Source: a bacterium (GTDB lineage Bacteria > Bdellovibrionota_C > UBA2361 > RFPC01). From it: a stretch of DNA of 64,000 nt. The notes under the pieces were generated by a model. It was given only the letters and a program-made list of their open reading frames with translations. It was not told the DNA's origin and ran no database searches. Below are positions 35,901-43,790 of this stretch, one piece after another. Both the position numbers and the translations under genes were made by a program. The stretch lies in the NCBI GenBank assembly GCA_030431715.1, contig JAUIIO010000001.1, positions 186,001 through 250,000 of the forward strand, given 5' to 3'. Each line of letters starts with the position of its first letter. The stretch's first letter is position 1.

Positions 35901-38900
35901 CACCAGATGTGAGACGTACCGTTTTGCAAAGAATATGGCTGCTGATGCGGTCGTTGATACAGCTCGAACAGGAGCAGTTGTTTGTGTAGCGGTTGTAACC
36001 ACTGGACTTTCTGGTGGAACTGCGGCGCCGCTCTGGGTTGTGATTGCAAGCACAAGTGCGGCTTCAGGTGTCGTCAGCATTGGCGGGCGAACTCTCCTTA
36101 AGGGCGATAGTTACGGTCACGACGGTATGATTGCTGATGCCGGACAAGCTGCAGTAGAAGGCGGAACAGCAGCTATTGGATACGGTGCTGTTGCTCTCGG
36201 TCGGAAAGCTTTAACACAGGTGCCTCTCTCAAGAGCCATGCTCAGTTCTCTGGGAGCAAGGATTGAAGCAGCTGCGGGATCACTAGCCGTCAAAGAGGCA
36301 GTTGCTGGTGGTGAAAAAAGTGTTGAATACGGAGCAAAAAGTATTCTTCTCGGTTTGTGTGAAGGGGTAGAGACTCAGATCGATGATGTCGCGGTTCAGT
36401 GTACCCTAGAAGCATCGGAAGAAGCGATTGAGCAAGCGCTCAAATCAGGAAGCCGAAGTGTTGCCCAACTCCTTGAAGCAAATCTTGTTGTAAACGGAGC
36501 CACGAGTAGTGTTGTTAGAAATCAGGTACTTCGTGAGCTTCATCACGAGATGCAAGAACAGTGGATTCAACTTCTTGCACTACATGCTGAAAAGACACTC
36601 GTCTCAAGAGCTGCTATTGGTTCGGCAGAGGGGGCTCTTGATGGATTTACTTCCCTTGGAGCGGAAGGAATGGTCATGACCGGGATTGACTATCGTAATT
36701 GGGAAAATGGTTTCACCGAAGGATTTGAAAACATGCTCTCAAACGGTTTCGCCTATGGAGTGCAAGGTGCAGGCTTTGGAGTCGGCTTTGGAGCGCTCTT
36801 TTCGCTTCGTAGTAAGCGTGCTCGGATGAGTAAGGAGTTAAGCGAAGCAGAAGTCGAAACTTTGCTTAGATGGCAAACGCAAGAGGGGAAAAGTGCGTGG
36901 AAGAAAGCTGCGGAAGAGGTCGAAAAAGAATTCGGAGAAATTGCAGAAAATGCAGGAGTAAAAGTTAAAATTCCAAATAAGCCTCCTGTGAAACTCAACG
37001 AGAAAGGCATTGAGCTTATTCGGGCACGCTACGAATCTCACGGTGTCGTAACGAAAGGAGACCTCCTAGATGCAGCACTCGCCAGTCAGGATGTAAGGCT
37101 TACCGGTAAGAAAGCAAAGCGCTTTACAGGTAAACTTGATGCTAAAGTGGCTGAGTTTGAAGCTGCCGCCTCACAGGCCACAGGTGATGAGGCTATCGCC
37201 CACGCCCGTGTTGCTGAGCACTATAGGAGCGCTGTTGACGGAGTTAAAGAGCGTCTAGCAGGCGGGGAAACAATTACCAAGCTTGAATACTATCAGCTAA
37301 AGGGCGTAGATAAGAACCCTTATTTTTACAAACCAAAAGAGACTGGAGCAGCTGAAGCTGTAGCTGAGACGAGCTCTAAAACAGTAAGCGCTAAGTCAGC
37401 AGACGGCCCTGAGCTTAAACTTCACCGCCCGGAAGATCCAACTCCAGCAGCTAAGCCAGCATCAACAGAAACTGTTGAAGAGCCAGCAATTCTAAACTTT
37501 CAAGAGGCACTGGCTAGTAAAGAACCGGTAAAAGTTGGCGCACTTCAAGAAGCGGCTGAGGAGTCACTTGCCAGAAGTCATGCTGCTGATACCTCAAACA
37601 TGTCTTTTGCGGATGCTCCTTCAACCCAAGATACAATTGATGAGCTCTTTCAGCTCTATAATACAACACAGGATAGTGGGAGCAAAGAGATCATAAAGCA
37701 ACGTATCGCGGAGCTTGAAGAGACAAGGCTGGCTGCGCAGCCGGATCCAGCTCTACTTGAAACGATGCAAGGACTTCAAAAGCAATACGATGCCATGAAG
37801 TACGCTGAAACACGAGCAGCCAAAGAGGCTGAGATGGCGCAGGTAAAACGTAAAGCATCAGACAATATTGACCGAGCGTTTGAAAAAACTCTGGATCGAG
37901 TACAGCAGGATAAACGTCTTCGAAGCTCTGAAAACTCATCACTTGAGAGCCAGGCTGCTGACATTCGTGCAGAGCGTATAGAGAGAATAGATAAAGCGTT
38001 TGAAGATATGAATGCACGAATGGACCGCATTCAAAATTTAACAAATGGCGAAGGAAGAAGCACTCGAGCAGTGTCTGAAAAGCCAGACCACTCAGCACAG
38101 ATTGATAGAATCGATAATGCATTTGCCGATATAAACGAGCGTATTGAGAGATTGCAAAGTTTACTCAAGGAGCAAGGAATTGAAACGAGGTCTGCTGATT
38201 CAGTTGCTCCGCGTAGTAATAGTGCGGAATCTGATTTTGATTTTGATGGTGGTCAGTATCAATCAGGAAGATTTGAAGGAGGAAGTAGGTCTGGAACGAA
38301 TAACGATTATTCTTCACCTCGAAAGAGTTATCAGGAAAGTGATGGTGGTGTAGCAGTGCTTGAGAGAGAGGGGGAGGTATTACCCGGTCTTGAAGATATG
38401 CAGCGGCAGTTTGATGAATATGTAGCTTATGAACCAACTGCTGAACCACAACCTCAAATGATGGAAGCACCTCAAAGAAAGCAGGCAGAAGTGGCGGTAA
38501 TGGATAGAGAGGAGTCTATTTTGCCAGGACTTGAAGAGATGCAACGTCAAATGGATCAAGCAGAGGCAGCAAGACTTAAAGAGACAATGGAGAACTTTCA
38601 GCGTACTTACGATGAGAGTGTCGCAGCTCAGGAAAAAGTAAGTACAGAGCTAGATGAAGAAATCATAAGGTCTGAAGAAGCTTTTACGTCACCTGAAGAG
38701 GCTCCAGCTCAGACGAAGACGAGAGAGAATGTAATAGCCGATGGGAACACTCTTCGCAGAGTTGAAGAGGAGGTAGAGGTTGATGTAGAGCCTGAGAAGT
38801 TTAAAGTGGTGCATCCTGAGGATGAGGAGCTTGTTTCGTTGTCAAGAGTTTCAACACCAGAATACCAGCACGAGTGGGTGCCTAAGAATGCATTCGACGT

Positions 38901-39192
38901 ATCTCCAGCCGCTGAGCCAGCTTCACGCCTGAGAGAAGACACCGATTCAGCAAGAAACCGTAAACGAGCAAAGAAAGGCCGAAGCCAAAGAGGATTTCAA
39001 GATTCTGAAAACGGTGGAGCAAACTACGATACTATTCATGAACGTCGAGAATACGAGAAGAAGAAAGCAAGGGCTGACATATCAAGTGACCAGACAAAAC
39101 CGGGTTACAGCGACACCTTCGGCCGCTGGTTCAGGATCGAACTTAAAACCTTCTTTGGAAAAATATTCACCTGGCGCGTAAAACATAATTAG
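32911..39192 (+). CDS. Giant protein with annexin-like repeats and glycine-rich hydrophobic core
   Basis: A protein of about 2,093 residues, not recognised as a whole. Between residues 490 and 925 there are four or five repeats resembling eukaryotic annexin repeats. The best (about 489-557) reads WWGTDEEKFFDML at its start and KELSGTYKDIALDLVKRD at its end. Others carry GMGTDEQLLFEI (755-765) and GDGTDDAVILDV (860-871). GTDE is the annexin type II calcium loop. About 1015-1075 is hydrophobic and Gly/Ala-rich and could insert into membranes. The C-terminal third is charged, with helical repeats (IDRAFE, IDKAFEDMNARMDRIQ, IDNAFADINERIERLQ) and two copies of a motif ending LPGLE-(D/E)-MQRQ near 1825 and 1873. 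No signal peptide is visible. ATG 32911 is preferred over TTG 32890. A terminator follows directly. Confidence 0.85.
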   Translation: MKTAIEPLKNESQDQADARLPGAEPDAPVEKISPRQEKHSRLRHDGLEGAQNGAVAQRANLSLKGGTSSDTSGAQSLQDQQGLDLALSTKGKRKGRYSGETFERLVQQVRTLVPESQLEEVLENAIEDRAKGSGLQLPHAALNNVAEEVYEQIDHALANGDLSNSDEVMAAIAEILREHIFDENDIAYIISQINRQIRAEDVALQQEAQKLAAKSDHKTLSVQAVSLFQNEAVDRETMLYAFQNATGQSLDEHLESRLREEYENLKRSLSGYEGLTLDFDPERGLSEESLRVVRSLVYSELQAHLLDSPSEFLENQVHLSSAAQSLAKLDDISLALRMSQGEMISEEDLSAVLEQRLDSYSKGEAALRASLPENEDALTQLLISRNGFLRENLGVTFSDAEQSEIQQIYENAVEERQADLVKTKLQALNYSAGLQERFSSSEARSAKRDREEYIEEHRDILGNVPEQELRDQLYQQGKAAGARLDATVEGIRQATDWWGTDEEKFFDMLKSVESKEEMELVSKELKERTGYDIYGMIDKELSGTYKDIALDLVKRDFVSASASEYEAECNRFWGPNPDRLAEILSVARQDKERFEAVYLDRYGERLEREQRKAGNAVSIDSMEQVFDLTLSGHARELVQASYSGDEMLEYALKFKHKFGFFNDREKEAAEHLEALVAGDWLYSFNEGELIATLSEAGKQKLEDFRAKFESVSDESLDEFLEAELSGGELAWMKAILAGDRFAADAGAYRYACDGMGTDEQLLFEITEQRRASVMASVGLTEQALAESEEAREAFKRVYASYESRVDTLFTEQSGRVRSERIQEEFDSVHNVYYSQLTSSDAIIGTERAALKLRMAMGATGDGTDDAVILDVLAGRSKQEVEQIMADYSRLFDGRDLKKDLNWEVSGDVGFDVDQYLQGDPLQVADAGEKIEAMKAYLDARCDHEHSGLMALGVDFAYPEMEEKYQEFLEKYEEYQNSKSQNAATAARELENIYQQMVTRCETYRFAKNMAADAVVDTARTGAVVCVAVVTTGLSGGTAAPLWVVIASTSAASGVVSIGGRTLLKGDSYGHDGMIADAGQAAVEGGTAAIGYGAVALGRKALTQVPLSRAMLSSLGARIEAAAGSLAVKEAVAGGEKSVEYGAKSILLGLCEGVETQIDDVAVQCTLEASEEAIEQALKSGSRSVAQLLEANLVVNGATSSVVRNQVLRELHHEMQEQWIQLLALHAEKTLVSRAAIGSAEGALDGFTSLGAEGMVMTGIDYRNWENGFTEGFENMLSNGFAYGVQGAGFGVGFGALFSLRSKRARMSKELSEAEVETLLRWQTQEGKSAWKKAAEEVEKEFGEIAENAGVKVKIPNKPPVKLNEKGIELIRARYESHGVVTKGDLLDAALASQDVRLTGKKAKRFTGKLDAKVAEFEAAASQATGDEAIAHARVAEHYRSAVDGVKERLAGGETITKLEYYQLKGVDKNPYFYKPKETGAAEAVAETSSKTVSAKSADGPELKLHRPEDPTPAAKPASTETVEEPAILNFQEALASKEPVKVGALQEAAEESLARSHAADTSNMSFADAPSTQDTIDELFQLYNTTQDSGSKEIIKQRIAELEETRLAAQPDPALLETMQGLQKQYDAMKYAETRAAKEAEMAQVKRKASDNIDRAFEKTLDRVQQDKRLRSSENSSLESQAADIRAERIERIDKAFEDMNARMDRIQNLTNGEGRSTRAVSEKPDHSAQIDRIDNAFADINERIERLQSLLKEQGIETRSADSVAPRSNSAESDFDFDGGQYQSGRFEGGSRSGTNNDYSSPRKSYQESDGGVAVLEREGEVLPGLEDMQRQFDEYVAYEPTAEPQPQMMEAPQRKQAEVAVMDREESILPGLEEMQRQMDQAEAARLKETMENFQRTYDESVAAQEKVSTELDEEIIRSEEAFTSPEEAPAQTKTRENVIADGNTLRRVEEEVEVDVEPEKFKVVHPEDEELVSLSRVSTPEYQHEWVPKNAFDVSPAAEPASRLREDTDSARNRKRAKKGRSQRGFQDSENGGANYDTIHERREYEKKKARADISSDQTKPGYSDTFGRWFRIELKTFFGKIFTWRVKHN

Positions 39193-39217
39193 AAAAAATG
39201 CTCTCCGAGCATTTTTT
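39193..39217 (+). terminator. Rho-independent terminator of the giant gene
   Basis: AAAAAATGCTC-TCC-GAGCATTTTTT is a perfect 11-bp stem with a 3-base loop ending in six T, starting one base after the TAG stop codon. It also forms the first part of a duplicated intergenic repeat. Confidence 0.85.
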
Positions 39218-39326
39218 CGTATTGCGAGCCCAACGGGCGAAGCAATCTCCCAGCCCAACCGAAAGCCTAGGCCAAATGCTCTCCGAGGATTTTTTCGTAT
39301 TGCGAGCCCAAAGGCCGAAGCAATCT
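39196..39326. repeat. Two direct copies of a 53-base palindrome-containing repeat
   Basis: Copies at 39196-39248 and 39274-39326 share AAATGCTCTCCGAG and CGTATTGCGAGCCCAA, ending GAAGCAATCT. Each contains a GGGC/GCCC-type hairpin around CCAACGGG. They belong to a GCGAG...AGCAATCT repeat class related to the REP-like family elsewhere in the window. The gap 39193-39546 holds no gene. Confidence 0.85.
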
Positions 39327-39330
39327 AGAT

Positions 39331-39395
39331 TAACCGCAAAGGACGCAAAGGTACGCGGCCTAAAATCTTTGCGTTCTTCGCGTCCTTTGCGGTTA
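39331..39395. repeat. Perfect 16-bp inverted repeat
   Basis: TAACCGCAAAGGACGC (39331-39346) and GCGTCCTTTGCGGTTA (39380-39395) are exact reverse complements 33 bases apart, with a further GCAAAG/CTTTGC pair inside. The unit lies directly after the 53-base repeats and is non-coding. It looks like a small, non-autonomous repeat element. Confidence 0.85.
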
Positions 39396-39546
39396 TACGA
39401 GAGCACTTTCCGCAAATCTCATCTCCTTATCCCTACGGCGAAGCTTAGATAGCGATATATTTAATCTCAATCAATTAGTCTGGAAAGATAAGTCATTCTG
39501 TAGTACTAAAAACAGGTAATTATCTATAACGTAATGGAGTTTTTAT

Positions 39547-40152
39547 ATGAAAACGCTTACTCGAGTACTTTTACTCCCGCTTGTTTTAACCGCAGTAAAC
39601 GCTCTAGCAGACGAGGATCTCAATAAAATCTTTTCAAAGGTAAACGAATACATCGAAGCAAAGAACTACCCCAAAGCTATGGAAGAGCTTGCTTGGGCGA
39701 AAAACGAAATTTCAAAAATGCATAACGAGCAGTTAAAGACCTATCTTCCAGATGAGCTTGCTGGTTTTAAAGGTGACGAAGTTAAGGTTAGCCAAGCGCT
39801 TGGGATGAATAACCTTGAGAGAAACTATAAGAGCGGAAACGCTTCAGTGAAGGTTTCCCTTATGGGCGGAAGTAAGGGATCTGCTATGGCAGGTGGCCTT
39901 GCAAATATCGGCCGTATGGCTGCAATGATGGGTGGCCAAGCCGGCCAAGAAGCCATCCGTATCGATGGCAAGACTGCTACCATGAACACGCAGGGCTCTC
40001 GTACAGAGCTCTCTGTTTTTCTCGATAGCGGAAGTATCCTAAAGCTAGAAACACGCAAAGCAAACGATGCTGCCAAAACTCAACTTAAGAAGATGGCTGA
40101 AGAGATGAAACTCTCTTCCCTAGATAAGTACTTAGCAGGTACTGCTTCTTAA
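39547..40152 (+). CDS. Secreted protein of unknown function
   Basis: Unrecognised 201-residue protein with a clear signal peptide (TLTRVLLLPLVLTAVNALA, cleavage near residue 21). The mature part begins with a helical segment resembling a TPR-like hairpin (IFSKVNEYIEAKNYPKAMEEL). A Gly/Met-rich stretch follows (GGSKGSAMAGGLANIGRMAA), then a beta-rich C-terminal part. It is probably periplasmic. GGAG lies seven bases before ATG 39547. The gene stands alone, with a hairpin behind it. I cannot assign a function. Confidence 0.8.
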   Translation: MKTLTRVLLLPLVLTAVNALADEDLNKIFSKVNEYIEAKNYPKAMEELAWAKNEISKMHNEQLKTYLPDELAGFKGDEVKVSQALGMNNLERNYKSGNASVKVSLMGGSKGSAMAGGLANIGRMAAMMGGQAGQEAIRIDGKTATMNTQGSRTELSVFLDSGSILKLETRKANDAAKTQLKKMAEEMKLSSLDKYLAGTAS

Positions 40153-40160
40153 TAGATAGC

Positions 40161-40181
40161 GCCCGGTGTTTCACACCGGGC
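40161..40181 (+). terminator. Hairpin after the secreted-protein gene
   Basis: GCCCGGTGT-TTC-ACACCGGGC is a perfect 9-bp, GC-rich stem nine bases after the stop codon. The following bases (CTTATCC) are not a proper T-run, so termination may be partial. Inverse copies of a CTCCGCGG motif lie at about 40192-40208 and 40306-40320. Confidence 0.55.
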
Positions 40182-40340
40182 CTTATCCTCCTCCGCGCTC
40201 TCCGCGGTCTCCCTGTTAATTTTCCTCTATAGATTCTCAGAGTAATGTGCCTGCATAGCAGCCAAATTGCTTTGGTATGGTTCTGTATAAGATAACACAG
40301 GAGCTCGCGGAGAACGCGGAGAGGGGGGTGATGGCAGATG

Positions 40341-42233
40341 CTACATCCGCTCTGGAAGTTGCATTCCCATTATAGTCAGGCAGTTGGTCAAAGTCTGACA
40401 CGATGCCTTCACTACGTGCAGGTAGAAGTCTTTGAGATCACCTTCTGCGTCTTTAAATACAACTTTTTGATAAAGGTGGTTAATCGCTTGTGCGAGTTCG
40501 TGCGCGTAGTGAGCGAGAGGGTGCGCGGAATTGTTGTCGTAACACGAGTTAAGAACTTCAGGCAGCTGTGCTAGCTGTTTGATGAGTGGATCTACTGCAG
40601 AATCAGAGGATTCAAATGTCTCAGTACTGATATCAGTAAGTGATTTTTGTGGGGATCCGATCTTGTTAAGTACACTATTGGCTCTAACCGCAGTGTAGAG
40701 AAGGTACGGTCCAGTCTTTCCTCGAAGGTCCAGCATTTTATCGAGGTTAAACTCTATATTTTTCCCCGGTGTTGTCAGGATCTGGTTGTAGATCATGGCG
40801 GAGGTTGCAACCTTAACGGCGATACTGTGACGTTCTTCAATCGGAGCTTCTGGAAGACTCTCTGCAACTTGCTCTTCTGCTCTCTCGATGGTTGCAGCGA
40901 GCAGATCGTCAGGGGTAAGGGCACCACCACGACGTGAGGAGATCTTTTTTCCCTGCTGCTGAAGAAGTCCTATCGGGATATGTACACAGTCTTTAGCGTA
41001 TTCAAGTCCCAACTGAGAAGCGATTTCAAAGAGCTGTCTGAAGTGGGTCGTTTGCTCAGAACCTACAACATAATAGCTTTTATTGTAGTCAAAAATTTCA
41101 TGCCGCTTCTTAATTGCGGCGAGATCTCTTGTAAGGTAGGTGGTCGCACCATCACTTTTAACAAGGAGTACTTTATCCAGTTTCAAAGCTTCAAGTTCAA
41201 TAATAAGAGCCTTCCCATCCTGTCTTGCGATGTCCAATTTGGAGACTTCTTCTACTGTTTTTTCAAGATCGTCAACGTAGTAAGACTCGCCGATGTAAGC
41301 ATCAAATGAGATCTGGAAATAACTGTAAAATTTCTCCATTTCGGTAATCGATCTCAAACGAATGTCTTTTAAGAACTCTTGAGACTCGGGATCGTGAGCT
41401 TCTAGCTTTACGAATTCACGTTGCGCACGTTCTCTAAGCTCAGGGTTCTCTTTACTCTCTTCATTAATACGGGTGTAGAGTGCTGCAAAGTACTCTGAAG
41501 TATTATGCTGAATTGAGGTAAACTCAGGGAGCTTGCCATATTCTTCAATCGCTACTTTGAGAAGCCCAATTGGAAGCCCCCAGTCTCCTAGGTGGTTTAC
41601 CCGGTAAACGGTAAATCCATTTAAGTGCAGAATGTTTGCGTATACTTGTCCGAGCAGGGTTGTACCAAGATGACCAACATGAAGAGATTTTCCTGCATTA
41701 GGGCTCGAGTATTCTACGGTAACGTTTTTGCCTTTTCCGAGATCTATCTCGCCAAAGTGCTCTCCTTTCTTTTCAATGTCCGAGAGGAGCATCTTCATGA
41801 AGTGTGAGCGATTAAGCGTGATATTAAGAAAAGGACCAACGAGTTTTGAATCTACAACAGGAATTTCTTCAGTCGAATCAGAAAGGAGATTTTGCACCTC
41901 TGGTAGAAACTCTCCTCGGTAGCTTTTCATATCAGCTTTCATCAGATGAGGAATCTGAAGAGCATAATCTCCCTCATGCTTGGGAGGTACAGGAGCGAGG
42001 TTTATCTGATCCGGAAGTATCTCCTGATCCGTATAATTGGATATTTTAGAAGCGATTAATTTTTTAAGGGTAGCTACGGGATAGCTTCCCGCATCTATGT
42101 AGCCGAAAGCCTCACGTTCTTTTTTCTTTGTATTGGCCAGTTCAATCAGCTCCTGATCCGACTCCGGGGTCTTTATGCAGGCGGTTGCTGTCTTTTCGAT
42201 ATTTCTAAGTACTTCGGTCACTGGCTCTTCCAC
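40341..42233 (-). CDS. argS: Arginyl-tRNA synthetase
   Basis: ArgRS charges tRNA-Arg. The 630-residue class I enzyme has the N-terminal Add-1 domain, the HIGH-type motif in SSPNAGKSLHVGHLGTT, NHLGDWGLPIGLL, GSEQTTHFRQLFEI and a C-terminal DALR anticodon-binding domain (LRGKTGPYLLYTAVRANSVL onwards). The KMSKS-equivalent region has QQQGKKISSRRGG, which keeps the lysine-containing character. An N-terminal extension of about 40 charged residues precedes the Add-1 domain. The gene is isolated, without an operon partner. Confidence 0.95.
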   Translation of the reverse strand: MEEPVTEVLRNIEKTATACIKTPESDQELIELANTKKKEREAFGYIDAGSYPVATLKKLIASKISNYTDQEILPDQINLAPVPPKHEGDYALQIPHLMKADMKSYRGEFLPEVQNLLSDSTEEIPVVDSKLVGPFLNITLNRSHFMKMLLSDIEKKGEHFGEIDLGKGKNVTVEYSSPNAGKSLHVGHLGTTLLGQVYANILHLNGFTVYRVNHLGDWGLPIGLLKVAIEEYGKLPEFTSIQHNTSEYFAALYTRINEESKENPELRERAQREFVKLEAHDPESQEFLKDIRLRSITEMEKFYSYFQISFDAYIGESYYVDDLEKTVEEVSKLDIARQDGKALIIELEALKLDKVLLVKSDGATTYLTRDLAAIKKRHEIFDYNKSYYVVGSEQTTHFRQLFEIASQLGLEYAKDCVHIPIGLLQQQGKKISSRRGGALTPDDLLAATIERAEEQVAESLPEAPIEERHSIAVKVATSAMIYNQILTTPGKNIEFNLDKMLDLRGKTGPYLLYTAVRANSVLNKIGSPQKSLTDISTETFESSDSAVDPLIKQLAQLPEVLNSCYDNNSAHPLAHYAHELAQAINHLYQKVVFKDAEGDLKDFYLHVVKASCQTLTNCLTIMGMQLPERM

Positions 42234-42411
42234 CGTATGGTAATGTGATTTTCAGGTATTCTACTGTAATTCCGTTTATTTACAAGCCACATACCTTACA
42301 CCCACCTGATTTTTCGGTCAAACCGCCCAAATATCCCAACGACTCTTGCAGCAAACGACCCTATCTGCTTTTATTGATGCTCGAAAGCGACGACGAGCAG
42401 GTCCGTACCGT

Positions 42412-42466
42412 CGTCATTGCGAGGAGCTGAGACCACTAGGTCGAACGACGCGGCAATCTCCCAGAG
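42412..42466. repeat. REP-like intergenic repeat copy
   Basis: CGTCATTGCGAGGAGCTGAG followed by a GGTCGAACGACGCGGCAATCTCCC block matches one arm of the palindrome at 29635-29763 and the copies at 14-59 and 42903-42972. It is non-coding, in the 757-base gap between argS and yhhQ. The rest of that gap is filled by tRNA-Leu and its broken copies. Confidence 0.85.
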
Positions 42467-42555
42467 ACAACCGCAACTTTCGAACAGAAAAAACACTGCC
42501 CCTTGTGCCTCAGACATAGTACCAATCTTTGATATACCACAGAGATTAGTAATGT

Positions 42556-42639
42556 GCCTGGGTGGTGGAATAGGTAGACACAAGGGACTTAAAATCCCTC
42601 GGGGGCAACTCCGTGCCGGTTCGATTCCGGCCCTAGGCA
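42556..42639 (+). tRNA. tRNA-Leu (anticodon TAA)
   Basis: A class II tRNA of 84 bases with acceptor pair GCCTGGG/CCTAGGC, D-arm GGTGGAATAGGTAGACAC and anticodon stem AGGGA/TCCCT enclosing CTTAAAA. The anticodon is TAA, reading TTA. A long variable arm follows (CGGGGGCAACTCCG), then the T-arm CCGGTTCGATTCCGG. CCA is not encoded. A run of five T follows directly and may terminate transcription. Confidence 0.95.
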
Positions 42640-42654
42640 CTTTTTACTAGTAAC

Positions 42655-42777
42655 CACTGGTGGAATAGGTAGCGGAGGCGTAAAGAAAACATGACTAAAT
42701 GTCATGTTTTTAGCCGACGAAGGGACTTATAATCCCTCGGTAGCAACTCCGTACCGGTTCGATTCCGGCCCTAGACA
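42655..42777 (+). pseudogene. Degenerate tRNA-Leu copy with hairpin insertion
   Basis: This tandem copy of the preceding tRNA-Leu keeps TGGTGGAATAGGTAG, AGGGACTTATAATCCCTCGG, CAACTCCG and CCGGTTCGATTCCGGCCCTAG. It has an insertion of about 40 bases in the D-loop region, including a perfect hairpin AAAACATGAC/GTCATGTTTT (42686-42710). The anticodon loop is CTTATAA instead of CTTAAAA, changing the anticodon to TAT. The acceptor ends no longer pair. It is almost certainly not a functional tRNA. Confidence 0.8.
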
Positions 42778-42831
42778 TATTTATTCTTCCGTATATGGAG
42801 CTTGTCCTCCGAAGCTTTTTGCGAAGGGGGA

Positions 42832-42858
42832 TGCCGGTTCGATTCCGGCCCTAGGCAT
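42832..42858 (+). pseudogene. Third fragment of tRNA-Leu, 3' end only
   Basis: TGCCGGTTCGATTCCGG and CCCTAGGCA repeat the T-arm and the 3' acceptor strand of the functional tRNA-Leu 200 bases upstream. Nothing of the 5' half is present. 3'-end tRNA fragments are classically left by integration events, although here they may simply be tandem-duplication remnants. Confidence 0.8.
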
Positions 42859-42902
42859 AATTCCTTATTAGTTCACACCACCCCCGCACCGCCTTATCCC
42901 AC

Positions 42903-42972
42903 CGTCATTGCGAGGAACTGAGACCTTCAGGTCGAACGACAGCATTAGCGAAGGATATGGCGGCAATTTCTT
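42903..42972. repeat. REP-like intergenic repeat copy, interrupted
   Basis: CGTCATTGCGAGGAACTGAGACC and GGTCGAACGAC match the family seen at 42412-42466. AGCATTAGCGAAGGATATGG is inserted before the GGCAATTTC end. It lies just before the 3' end of yhhQ. Confidence 0.8.
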
Positions 42973-42991
42973 AAAAATAGGTGCCGCGTAT

Positions 42992-43705
42992 CTACGCTGA
43001 GCTATTTTCAGCGGGTGGCGTTATGAGATCTAGGGGGGTAATCCTCTTTGCCAGATACATAAATGGAGTATCAAATAGAGCGATGATCCACTTCATAATC
43101 ATACCAACGAGCAGTACCTCAAAGAATTTATCGTCAGGCATCGTTCCGTAAAAAGCGAATGTAAAGAAGAGGATTGAGTCCAGAGCTTGTGATAGAAATG
43201 TGCTACCGTTGTTCCGAAGCCACAGCCACTTTTCTTGAGTGAGTTCGTGAATTTTGTGGTAGAGCCACACATCAAGGTGTTGGGCAATAAGGTAAACCGT
43301 AAATCCAGCAATCATAATCCTTGCAGAACTGCCAAAAACAATATCCATAGAGTCTGATACATTTTTGACATAAGGCAGGGGTTGAAAGAGCAGGTTTGCC
43401 TGAGTCATTGCAATAAAAATCAAAGACATAACAAACCCTATTCGTACTGTTTGAAAACCAGCGTCTTTCCCATAACGTTCGGTTAACATATCTGTGGCAA
43501 GAAAAAGTCCTGCATAGGTAACAACGCCAGCGGAGGTAGGGAAGCCAAAGAAATCAAAAAATTTTGCGGTAATACAGAGGGTAATGATGTAGGAGATGAC
43601 AAGGAATGTTTGCAGCCATACCTTACCCATCTTGTAAACGAGTAAAGCTGACAGCATGTAGAAGAGAGTAAAGAGGAATACGATTACTTCATTGGATAGA
43701 TACAT
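42992..43705 (-). CDS. yhhQ: Queuosine precursor transporter, YhhQ family
   Basis: A 237-residue membrane protein with about six helices, of the YhhQ (VUT) family known in E. coli to import queuosine precursors such as preQ0/preQ1. Family-like segments are FGFPTSAGVVTYAGLFLATDMLTERYG, NLLFQPLPY, QHLDVWLYHKIHELTQEKWLWLRNN and STFLSQALDSILFFTFAFYG. Direction and isolation suggest its own promoter upstream of 43705. I looked for a preQ1 riboswitch in the leader and saw only a short CTCCC/GGGAG hairpin. The substrate is inferred from the family. Confidence 0.9.
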   Translation of the reverse strand: MYLSNEVIVFLFTLFYMLSALLVYKMGKVWLQTFLVISYIITLCITAKFFDFFGFPTSAGVVTYAGLFLATDMLTERYGKDAGFQTVRIGFVMSLIFIAMTQANLLFQPLPYVKNVSDSMDIVFGSSARIMIAGFTVYLIAQHLDVWLYHKIHELTQEKWLWLRNNGSTFLSQALDSILFFTFAFYGTMPDDKFFEVLLVGMIMKWIIALFDTPFMYLAKRITPLDLITPPAENSSA

Positions 43706-43790
43706 AAAGAGACTATTACATATTTATGGATATTGAGCTATGTACAAACGTGTCCACATCTCCCATAAGGGAGGCTGAAGCTGCGAGTAG

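Noticed and set aside
43706..43790. preQ1 riboswitch ahead of yhhQ
   Set aside because: Only a short CTCCC/GGGAG hairpin is present; the pseudoknot-forming preQ1 core is not seen.
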